Below are positions 1-10,444 of a stretch of 64,000 nt of DNA, in pieces. Position 1 is the stretch's first letter. Each line of letters begins with the position of its first letter. The stretch comes from Falciphora oryzae (Eukaryota > Ascomycota > Sordariomycetes > Magnaporthales > Magnaporthaceae), in contig JNVV01000039.1 in the NCBI GenBank assembly GCA_000733355.1, forward strand, positions 360,627-424,626, read 5' to 3'. The position numbers were made by a program, and so were the translations under genes. Below the pieces are notes generated by a model. The model searched no databases and had not been told where the DNA came from. It was given only the letters and a program-made list of their open reading frames with translations.

Positions 1-3000
1 GGACGGCTGATAAGGTCGCGAGGTTGTTGGTACTTTGTGGGCTTCTTGCTTGCAAATTTAGAACGGCCCGGCGGATGGGCCACATTTGTGGAAGCCTGCA
101 TCTCTGGGTTGGCCGGGTGCCACACACCCTCTCGCCATCCCGTCTGACTGCTGAGTGGCTGGAGCCGCTGGAATGGCCTTCTCCCGACCACTCTAATTAC
201 GACGGCGGTACGGGGGAGAAATTGGCCAGATTCACTTTTTTCTTGGACTCCCGATATGGGGTTTCCGCCGCACCGATGGCACGCAGGATCGAGAATATTG
301 GCCGAGTGTAATTGTGAATACAGGTAGGTGTGTATGCTTGGTTCGCACTGCAACATTGGATTTCGTCGTATGGTGCACTAATGGTGTCCAGTCTTCGCAT
401 CCTTCGCGCAGTCTCCTGCCACCGTTTTTCTTCTCTGCCTCCGTTTCTTCCATTCATGACATGCTCGGTCCACGCCCGCAATCAATCGCACAGACCTCAT
501 CTGTTTCCTGCCTTGCCTGGTCTGTTTGTGGGGGGTTTTTCCTGCAGGGCACTGGCTCCTTAGTGCTGGCCCCTCAGCCTGATTGTTGCCGTCTCCCACA
601 CGGGCTTCCTCTTGCCAGATGCGGCAAAAAGGCGACCCCTGAAAATGCAACCAGACTTTCTTGGGGCCTGACTCTCTAGGAAACCTCGTCGTCGTTGCTT
701 TTCCATTGCGCACGGCAGACACATTTCCACGGCGTCGCGTCGGGGCGTGGAGATGGATTTTCAGGTACGTAAAAGTTTACTTGCCATCGCAGGGTGCCAG
801 TCCGCAATCAAAGTGCGACGGTCGTACTTGATCCCCCCTCTTTTTTGTTGGTGATGACTGCCGCAGCGATGTCGTTCATGTTGACACATGGGTTGTCACT
901 GTCTCAGGTGGATGTCTCGGATCGCTTCCAGATGGTGCGGGTTGATTGTCTCATGGATATCAGCCTATGTGGCAGAGAAACAACGTCTGTTACCCAAAAG
1001 GGGCTGCCATACGATGTTTGGCGTGCCATTTCAACGTGCGCCTCCCTCAGGCGGCGCAAACGCCTACGTCCCTACTTGGCGTCGATCACCAACGTCCAAG
1101 GCAGGGTTAAAAAAAAAAAAAAAAAAAAAAAAGCCTCGAGAAGAAAAGAAGAAGGCAAACACAGAAATGAGGATGACTTGCATGCAAGGGAGATTCGGAT
1201 GCCGTTCGGGGCCGCTGCACAATGACAGGCGAAGGAACTTTGCCCAGAATAAAAATAAACTTTAACGGCCACAGACAACAACAGAATGGTGGCGGGGAGG
1301 CTGTGGCATGCACTGCACCACTACGCTTCCCATGTGGCCGGAAAATAGTGCGGATCTAGATGAAGCCGATCGAGTCTTGCCAAAAGGGAGTGTGGGATCC
1401 ATGGCATCGGCGGCGCAGACTGATGCTCACTGGCTCATCCAACGCCGTTGCTGACCAGCATCCCCACCTCATCCATCATGACTGCTGCGAACGCCCCAAG
1501 ACTGACCCCTAAAATAGGCGAGATGTTAGATTTGTGTGAGCGGGAGTCGAAAAAGAAGACTTACGTACGCCCATCGCCGGCTCGCATCCTGCCTGCCATA
1601 ATCCTTCCCATCCCATATTCTGGGCCCTGTCTGCCTACCTGTCGATTAACCTAACCAGACTGTTGGGACCTGTGTCGGACGGCCGGTCATGCGCTAGCCC
1701 CGTTGAGGCGCAAACAACACAAAGTTCACATCAGAGGAAATTGAAGGACGCGACGACAGCGTCAGTGCGGAAAATCGGGTATGGAGCCTCGCAAGGACGG
1801 GGCAGTCAGTGGGTTGAATCCTGACATCCTGACAGCTGGAGGCGGCTGAGGACCCGCATGCTACCAACTCGCTGTTGGTTCTTCCCCCTGTCTCGTCTTT
1901 TTGAAATAATCCAGGCCGACAGCGGAGCAGCCCGGTCGAAAAAATCCGGCCTAATGGGCCCGGTTTCAGGGGCAACCAGAAACCTTCAATCTAGTCTTAT
2001 CACGACCACGGAAACCTCTTGGCCCTGCAGACGACACGAGGTCTCAGGCTCCTGCTGGTGTTTCGTGCACGACTAACGACTCCCATTCTGTCGGGGCACT
2101 AGGCGTTATTCTGCAAGTGCAGGTTCAAAACTGCTGGGTTTCCCCCTCGTTCCCCACAATACGTTTCGTTTCGATTGACGGTCCGTGTTTCATCTGCGCA
2201 GGCTGCGTTGCGTATTTCCCCTTTTTTTTTCTCCCCGCGTGCGCACTGATCGCCATAATCCTCTTCAAACAAGTTTGCTCCGGGCGACAGATACCAAGGC
2301 AAGAGGGGTTCCCCCAAGGTCGTAGGGCTGCTCGGCTGCCACGGCGCTGGACGCACGGAAAAGGGGATCGACAGTCATACGGATTTCTCGGCACTTGACT
2401 CCGCCGTGCCGAGGTGATGATGAGAGAGGAGTCGGACCCGGTCATCGTCCATCCTACCCGGCCTCGGGCCACCACCGTGCCCCGACAAAAGCGGGCGGGG
2501 GAGAACTCCTGCATTCTGGGCAGAAATCGCAGCCTTGTGGCAGAGCCCGGTTGCTCCTGGCCTCGCTTATGACTAGGGACCGAATTAAAGGAGTCAAGCT
2601 TTCCGGCAGAGTCACGTAAAACTCGGGGAAACTGGATTCAACCCAATGCATTCAGGATTGACTTTCGCCTCCTCGGCCGCGGCTGGTATCCTCCGCGCCC
2701 GTATTGGCCCTTCGCCGCCCCCTTTCGGCATGGCGACTGACGGCATAAAAAGTTATGCTGAACTGCGCAAGCGTTTTTTTTCTGCGGGGTCGTTCAATGC
2801 TTGGCATCTCCGGGAAGGTCCGAGCTCTCTTCTCGCTCCCACAGTCTCCCCACGTGGCCCCACCAGCTGGGGCTGCGGGTCTTTTTTCGCCTGATCCCGC
2901 CAATCGCAATCGAGACCCCCTGTGGGGACCTGGCGCTTAACAGCGCGACCACACTGGCCGAGGCCGAATGCTGCAAGCTTATTGCAACGTAACCGCGTCC

Positions 3001-5561
3001 ACCATTTTCGCTCGCCGGAGCCGAGCGGGCTTTCTTTCTTTTTGCCTTCCTCGCTCTTGTCCGCCGCCGGCTAGTTGTCTTAGACCGAGACTTGCTACGG
3101 AGTTTCCTCGCTACACGACATCGCGCTAGCGAAGGAAGCAAGGTCGCCGTGCTACCGCACCTGCATCGAGCTGCATTCTATTGCTCTGAGTCTGCGCTGC
3201 CCGCCCGTCCACTCCATTTTTTCTCCCCGCTGAGGGCTGCGGGTATGCACCCTGAGCCACCAAGCAACCTGCTTCGACACCACATCCAGACCAGTCTGCG
3301 CAGGTCGAGCGACCAAGACGTGAAGACCCCGAGATGCAAGGTGTCGACGGCAATACCACCCTGGAATCCTCCCCGTTAGTCGTGGCGGTCAATATATTGA
3401 CTGCACGTTCTTGCAGCCGACGCTGCAAGCGGGCGCTACATCGCGCTTATTGTGCGTCTCTAGCGCGATATCCCCCTCTTTGGCGCGGCAAATAGCGGCC
3501 TTGTCGGCAACCTTGGCGGACCATGCCCGGCATCTGGACTCCCGTTTTTTTTCTGAGTCCTCGCTCCCGATTGACCGGCCGTGGAAGGGCGGTCGGTCGG
3601 TGGAAGCAGGGCGCATCCCCGCTGGCAGGTGGCCGCCTTCAATGCGGCCTTTCAGACTATTGCTTCCAAGACGCAAAGTCTGTTATTCCTTACTCCCTTC
3701 GACTCGCTATTTCCTTGCGTTCACTCCCCCCTCGGTTCCATCCCCTGACGTGCTTGACTTGGGGATGAGGCGGTCAGGCGGGCTTTGGTCTTGGATAGTT
3801 CGGAGAGCCTGGGCCGGCCGCTGTCTGCGGCCCATGGCTGCACTGGCCTTGTTCAGCCACGACACATGATCCATGTGGTCAGTAGCCGAGGGACGTTGGT
3901 CGCCGTCTGGAGTTTACCGGCCGGAGTGGCTGCCAACCCATCCTCTGCCGTGCCCGTGACCCTGAATCCTGCTGCCGTTGGAAGCTGCTATCCTGGTCCT
4001 CGCCTCGCACATCGTCCACTGTGGTCCCTAGACTCTTCGTGCCTGCCGCCAACACCTGCGCAGTTGTTCCGGCGCGGTGAAACCTGTCTTGGAAGCCTTC
4101 ATACACGGCCTCATCTCCACTTCCGCGGCTCTGGCTCCGCCACGTCATTTGGAGGTCTGCCAGCTCCGGTCTTCAGGGTTTCCGCTGTTGACACAGGGTT
4201 ACTGTCACCCCCAGATGTGTCGTTCATGGCAAAATCCTTCTCAAGCCCGACCAACAAGCCGGGCGTATCGGCTAGTAGACGAAAACAAAACTGCCGCGAG
4301 AGGACGCGCGGATATCGACACGCCTGGTCCTTCATCCGCCAGCGCAGCACATCCTCTCGCTGTCAAGTGTAAGCTGCATAGACGCCGTGCATATTGGCGT
4401 CTGCAGGGCAACACATTGGGCCGACAGACATTCACACCCGTTATCCCTTTTGCAGCACTTTTTGGCAGGATCGTGAGCAGCACGACGTTGGTGCACTTGG
4501 TAATGCATCTTGTGTGTCAGACGACTGCGCACCGCAGGGTGTGAATGGTCATCCCTTGTTATTCCAACTTCTCGGGCTGCTGTGAAGGGGTTGGGGCACA
4601 ATAGATGACGGCTACAGGTCCCGTCGGTACGTGGCATACGGTACATTATGCTGGCGTTGCAGGAAATATGGGCGCTGCGTTTTTCCATGACTAGTCTCCG
4701 TTTCTTCACGGCGGTGGGCCCTGTATACTGTCAGGCGGTCACGTGTAGTCTGATATCCTCTTCGAGTCTTGTGCTGGTGACGCCCTATGAAAGCGGGTGC
4801 CAATTCTGACTAGGGCGGAAGAGGCTTGCTTTATTTATGCGCATGCCAACGGCCAAACCTGCCGACCACGGAGCCGGGCTGGTTACCATGTACCTCGCTT
4901 CCGTACTCTTCGAGAAAGATAAAGCCTAGGTTACCAGTTCCGGAAGTTTCTTTTCTTTCATCCCCAAGAAGGCTACCACCCAGGCAATTCCCTCCCATTT
5001 CTGGACCGCTTCGAGATCTATCTCTGTTCTGCAGGGTTTTATAGGCGAAGGAGCTACGGGAAGTGCCGAATACGCCACTCTTAGTAAGTGACGATCCTGG
5101 TCCAGGCTTTGTAGTAGATCAAGCGTCTACAAGGTTCCCGTGAAGCTTAATGTCCCGGCAATTAGAGGCCATCAGCGGCCCGATTCACATCGTAGAATGC
5201 GGCTCAGGTATCTCTATTCTGACCTCGGGAACGTAAACAAATCGTGCCAGGGAGTCTGCAGCTTACAAGCTGGGACACGATCCAATGGATACGCCTGCCA
5301 TAGCTGCCGAAGTCTTATCCCTGATGTTAAGGTATGACACGAAAAATGCCAAGGCCGAAGCAAACGGTATTTACATGATAATTACACACCGCGACCACGG
5401 ACTACAGTTATTCGGAGCCCTTAGCAGAAGCTGTGGTAGGCAGGCGGTCCTTGATCCACAAAGGCATGAAGACACTAAAAGAGTACACTTTGTGGATCTT
5501 GAGTAAGAACAAACGGGATCTCCAAAAGCGGCATTCACATAACTTAGACCGGACACCCTTT
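1..5561. other. Gene-free GC-rich stretch
   Basis: I find no convincing gene on either strand. The open frames are short, overlap in several frames, lack family motifs and do not join through good splice sites into a longer product. The only clear sequence feature is a 24-base A run (annotated separately). UTRs, promoters of a gene to the left, or a non-coding RNA cannot be excluded. Confidence 0.6.
1109..1132. repeat. Poly-A tract (24 A)
   Basis: Uninterrupted run of 24 A in otherwise GC-rich DNA. No retroposed gene or target-site duplication was recognised beside it, so it is called a simple homopolymer rather than a retroposon tail. Confidence 0.9.
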
Positions 5562-7045
5562 CTACGCATTGTAGATGACATAGATCTCGCCCGACGAGTC
5601 GCTCGACACGAACAGCCGGCCCTTCTTGTCAAAGTCGAGCCCGACGGGGCGGAAGCAAGCGCCGGGACAGGCACCCAGGTTCGTGTTCTCCATGACGGAG
5701 ATGGACGCCGTCTTGCTCTGCGGGCTCTCGACAGGCTGGCCATCCCGGAAGTCGAAGCGCATGACGCGGTAGCCGTCGGCGGGCCGGCGGTTCCAGCTGC
5801 CGTGGAAGGCGACGTAGGCGCGGGTGCCGTTGGCGTTGAACTTGATGTCGAGGGGCGCCGTGTGCGCGGGGAAGTGCAGGCGGCCCGTGGCGCGCGAGGC
5901 GCAGTCGGACGCGCGCGGGACGGAGTCCGGGTTGAAGAGGTCGCCGACCTTGATGCCTGGGATGGCGAGGAGCTGCGTGTCCCAGGCGGGGAAGCAGGAT
6001 GGGTCTTTTCGGGGTTAGCTTTCTTGCCGTTTTTGAGGTAAAAAGATGCCATAGGACAGGTCTCAGGGTAGGAGTAGCTTACATCCAAAGTTCAGCCCCT
6101 TGCGCGGGTTGTTGGTGCTGTTAAGCATGCCGTGGTAGTTGAGCTTCTCGGCTGGGTTCTCGTTGTGGACGTCGCGGCCGTTCAGGCGGGTGTCGTCCAG
6201 GGAGTTTTCGACAGACCACTGGAGGAGTGCATCTCATTAGTTAGCAAGTATACAACTTGTCCTAGCGTGGAAGGGTACCACTCTCGTACCACGCCACCGT
6301 CGCCTGGGTGCTCCCCCATGCCGACAATGTTCCGCAGCCCCCACGCGAGCACCTGTCCCTGCGACGCATACTGGGCGGCGGCGCTCGAGGTGCCGGAGAT
6401 GCTAAAGGTCTTGATGATGCCGCGGCCAGTCGACTGCTGGGCCGCCGTGGTGTCGATGTTGTTGTTGGCCCCGCGCGCGACCATGATGGTGTCCGGGCTG
6501 GCCTTGGAAGCGAAGATGGCGCGGGTCGGGTGCGTGCCGCCGTTGCTCATGCCCGTGATGATGGTCTTGCCCGTGCCCACCGCCCCGGTGTCCGGGTTGT
6601 AGGGGAAGGCGTACACGTTGTTGAGGTTGGACGTGAAGAGCGTCTTGCCGTCGGCGCTGAGCGCGATGCCGTGGTTGGTCTGCCTCGGGTGATGAACAAC
6701 ATTTCAGCTTCTGCCAGCTCCTGAATCTTTCGTCTTTTGCACAACTTGAGAAGAACTCACGCTCTGGGCCGGAGTGATGGCGCTGCTGGACTGGACGCAG
6801 ACGTTGCTGTTGTTTTCGGTCAGGACGAGCCGCCTCACGGACCCCGTGCCGCCCTCGGCCACCAGCAGGTTGCCGGCCGTGTCGACGACGATGTGGCGCG
6901 GAGAGCGCAGGCCCGTCGCGATGGCGTTGACCCGGTAGCCCTGCCCAACCCTCGGTTGGAACCGGCCCGTTACGGCCTGGCAGATCTGGGCCGTCGCGCC
7001 CTGCGCCAGCAGCCAGACGAGCGCTGCTGAGGATAGAAGATGCAT
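5562..7045 (-). CDS. Secreted PQQ-type pyranose/sorbosone dehydrogenase-like (AA12-like)
   Basis: Four exons on the minus strand (7045-6761, 6679-6290, 6218-6083, 6004-5562) join in frame to 417 residues; introns are 71-83 bp with GT-AG ends. A 20-residue signal peptide (MHLLSSAALVWLLAQGATAQ) predicts secretion. The body reads as a six-bladed beta-propeller of the soluble quinoprotein glucose/L-sorbosone dehydrogenase superfamily: GLRSPRHIVVD near the N-terminus, TNHGIALS, then GDGGVWSVENSLDD, NYPSCFPAWDT-like and AFHGSWNR segments, and a C-terminal GLDFDKKGRLFVSSD blade. Length matches the single-domain fungal AA12 type; the cytochrome and cellulose-binding domains found in some basidiomycete relatives are absent. 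Family knowledge suggests PQQ- and calcium-dependent oxidation of sugars outside the cell; the substrate cannot be read from sequence. The third splice site was chosen because it restores the conserved NFGYPSCFPAWD context. Confidence 0.85.
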
Positions 7046-8038
7046 GGCAGCGGCTTCTCGCGTGTTTTCTCCGGGGCTAAGACTGGGATAGAGGAAACGC
7101 GTCGTGTGAATATCGCTTGGCTAGCTGTCAAAAATACGGACTGTATCTCGCCAGCCAACGGTCTGAGTTGAAGGGGGAACAAGATAGAGCGGCAACATCT
7201 CCTTAGAGAGCAGGGCCCAGCGCCCCATGTCAAGGGCGGAAGGATCACTTTATCCATGCTTTCCTCGGGTGCTCTCAGTCAAACCGTCCTTCCTTCCCCT
7301 CCCGGCGGTATCTTTCCATACTGACGCCCCGGTGCAATTTGGGCAAATCCCAGACGTTGAGCAGTGGATGGGAGGGGAAGTGCCAGTGGGCGGGCGAGCG
7401 CAGGGTGCATTGCCGAACCGCCCCTATAGTGCCGGAACCCTCCGTCCGGCCCAATCTGGACGGCTCCGGCCCCGTGGAGACTTTTGAATTTTTGGGCAGG
7501 GGGACCGACCGCTGTAGGTGAAGTGACGCCGTTACCCTGCGACTGTCACATTGGTCCGAGGTTTGGTGGATGATTTGCAGAGGCAGGCATGTCGCGAGGG
7601 GCAGCAACGCCAAGGCGTGAAATAACCGATTAGCCACCGAATAAGGGGTGACATGGACGTCGGCCGAATATGGGGGCAATATCCCGGACTGATAAGACCA
7701 GTGATCATCCTTCGGCATTGCGCTGGGTGCCACGAGGTGACGCCTAACCATGGTTTTATTAATTCCTCACAAGTATGACGTCTTGAATGAACCTTGGCAG
7801 TTCTTGTGCCAATGATGGTAATTTTCAACTACAATATTCATAATGTCGTGTTGCTTCACTCAGGAGGTTTCTTTTACATTTTGTTTAGTCTGGTTAATCA
7901 CCACCGTGACAAGAAACAATATTGAATTTCGAAAACATCGACTGTGTAAAGGATTCTTGTTATTCTGCATGTTGTGGAAATCTTTACTAGGTCGTGTAGG
8001 TTTAGCAATATTAGTTCTTTTCCTCCGCCTTGTGGTAA
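7046..8038. other. Intergenic region between two minus-strand genes
   Basis: This holds the promoter/5' region of the PQQ-type enzyme on its left and the 3' side of the nucleoside-hydrolase-like gene on its right. Base composition drops to more AT-rich at about 7.75-8.04 kb. A 102-codon plus-strand frame at 7843-8151 overlaps the end of the neighbouring gene and has no recognisable domain, so it was not accepted. Confidence 0.6.
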
Positions 8039-9560
8039 TTAGGCAATTAGGGAAAATGAGCCGGCGTGAATATCGAGGCGCTGAAGACCTGAGCCCAGGA
8101 CTTTGCAACTTGTCTTTGGGTATTGTATCGCGTGCTTTATATGGGCTTTGAACTCGGTGCTGTTTACTGAGTGGACAAATTTGACTTGCTGTAGTCTTTG
8201 TGCCTTTGAAAGCATGGAAAACTGCTTTGGGATGATGTTTCCGTAAAAAGGGCTTGACCAGGCTGTATCGACGTCGACATAAACTGAAAACGGATTCAAT
8301 CTGGTGTCAGCTTTGTAGAATTTCAACTTGGACCTTAAGCCTCAAATTTGAATCTCAAGGTGTGTCGCTAAGATGTGTTGAGTGTCCCTCTCCTTGAAGG
8401 AATAGGAAGAGACGGTTGCACCCACGAGAAGTTGAGTTGAGAACATGATCAGGAAAAAGACCCGCAAACAGCGCAATCTCGTCCCAGAGAGGAAGGGTTA
8501 TATCGATTCGATCGTGAAAGAGCCGGGTAAAGATATTTTGGACCTCGATAGCCTCGTCCTTGAACTCCTGTGAGGGGATGAACTGATTCGCGCCGTTTCC
8601 GATGAGAGCTGATTTGGGTCAGTTCAGCTATGAGTAGTATCATTCTCGGGGACACTCAGGTGTGGGGGTTCGTACTTATGTTGGGGAAGTTGGCTGTGAG
8701 GGCAATCTTGGCGGCTTCGGGATCGATCTTCAAGTTGAGCTGCCGAGAATGTCAGAACCTACAACCTAGCCTCGAAACTAGGACAGAGTATCCGCAGGGG
8801 GGCCCAGAAACTCACATCAGAGTTGATATCAGCCTGCAAAGAGTCGCCGCTCGCCTGCAGAAGAAAGACATCCACATAGCCGCCCATAACGACCAGGCCC
8901 CTCGTGAGCGGGGCGAACTCCGGATCCATACGGACAGCCAGGGCGATGTTGGTCAGGGCGCCGCCGCTGTAGATGAGGATCTCGCCCGGGTACTTGCGGA
9001 CCTGCTCAACCATCCAAGCGGCGGCCTGGGAGCCCGCCAGAGTGCCGTTGGGGTAGCCTTCTGCAAAGGCCTCGCGCACGATGCGTTTGGGGTCGCCCGA
9101 GGTCGGGTCCCAGCCTTCGGCCTCGGCCGTCGCGTTTTCGGGCTTGAAGACGCCTTGCTTCGATATGCCGACAGGGGCCTTGTCAGCCCGAGAACAAGCT
9201 TTAGGTGTCATTGGCAAATGGATCACATACCCAAGGAAGCTCCCCGTAGTGCGCCTGCCACAGCTGGTGCAGCTCAGGGGTGTTGAGCAGGGGGTAGTCG
9301 GCGCCCTTGTGAACGGGGATGCAGGAGGACAGGTTCGCTAGCTCGACTAGGGCTAGGGCGTGGAGGCTCGACTGCAGGGCCCAGGTGTTTGCGGTATCGC
9401 CAACCAGGCCGACGACGTCCCAGCCGGCATCGAGGGCTTGCAGGAACGTGGTGAAGGCCGTCGTACTGAAGTCGTTCTCGATGATGATCTTGGGTTTGGC
9501 GGTGGCGCAGACCGCAGCGCCGCTCAGGCAGAGGGACGTGAGGATGCTGGCCGGCTTCAT
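8039..9560 (-). CDS. Secreted inosine-uridine nucleoside hydrolase-like protein
   Basis: Five exons (9560-9231, 9178-8816, 8739-8676, 8608-8426, 8283-8039) join in frame to 394 residues with a signal peptide (MKPASILTSLCLSGAAVCATA). Family marks of the IunH/nucleoside hydrolase fold are LDAGWDVVGLVGDTAN, an IYSGGALTNIALAVR strand-loop-helix followed by VVMGGYVD, QADINSD, DPEAAKIAL, LIGNGANQF and a late VDVDTAWSSPFYGN segment. The fold normally hydrolyses N-ribosidic bonds of nucleosides for salvage; secretion would fit external nucleoside scavenging. The N-terminal calcium signature of the family (DTDPGxDD) appears only as IIENDFSTTAF, losing most acidic ligands, so activity is uncertain. The last exon was found by the TTTTCAG acceptor at 8284-8290, which restores YVDVDTA; the C-terminal tail beyond IKHAIQYPK is the least certain part. 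Confidence 0.8.
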
Positions 9561-10444
9561 TGTAGCGGAAACTGCGCGGGTGAGGACTGTGTAGCCGCTT
9601 CCGCGATGATGGGATAGGTGTGGGGGCCGTGGACGTTGTCACCACGGGACGGGCCGAGAATAAGCACGAGAGAGCGTGGACGTGTCTCGCAAAGTTTATA
9701 AAGAGGAGAGAATGTCACATCGGGTTCCACGACGCATGTCGAGGTGCTACGAAGAACCTGGAATATTGGCACCTAGTGGTCCAGGCCATCGCAAGGATCC
9801 AACGGCCGGCACGCCTTGACGCCATTTTGCGATTGGGGCTTTAGCCCTCTCGTATGCACGGGTTAAGCCAGCATCGCTGGGCCCTGACAGCTGTATGATA
9901 ATGGGCTCGGGGGGAGAAAGAGAGACGCTCAGTGGCTTCGAATTTGCTATCTTGCATGTGGATGGCGTCGGAGCTCCGCTGCTGTGCATGCTTTATCGGC
10001 ACCACCCGCCAGGCGGAGTGGGATATGTGGTTCTGGACAACCAGTCGGAGCCGAGTCGGAGCCCAGGGCGGGGAGCAAGCAAGCGAGCATTGGAGCCGGG
10101 AGCGATAGGTAGCCGGCCGAAGGATAGGGGGTTGTCGCTAGACTCGCTGATACTCGACTCGACCACTTGATGACCATCAACCACGAATGCCGGCTGATAC
10201 AGTCTGCCTCAGGCTTGCCGACTTGGAGCGGGACGGCGCGCAAGGAAAAAGGGTTGCACAAATTGGGCGTGTACAGAGGCAGCTTTGATCTTTTGTTCAC
10301 GTACCCCTGAATATGACGCCGACCATGATGTACCATATCTCCGGACATCTTGAAGATCTTGGAGTCGACTTCCCGCAGAATTCTATTACCATTACGTCGT
10401 TACGTGCCCTCCGTTTATTTGCCCGACTCATCTCCCTCCCTCCA
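9561..10444. other. Intergenic region
   Basis: Upstream region of the nucleoside-hydrolase-like gene and 3' flank of the rhodopsin-domain gene. No coding sequence, RNA gene or repeat recognised. Confidence 0.6.

Noticed and set aside
1109..1132. Poly-A run as the tail of a retroposed gene
   Set aside because: No gene-like sequence precedes it and no flanking direct repeats were found.
3785..4372. 195-codon plus-strand frame in the first 5.5 kb
   Set aside because: Overlaps equally long frames in two other frames, Ser/Pro/Arg-rich without motifs, no splice or start context.
7843..8151. 102-codon plus-strand frame with hydrophobic stretch
   Set aside because: Overlaps the last exon of the nucleoside-hydrolase-like gene on the other strand and has no recognisable domain.
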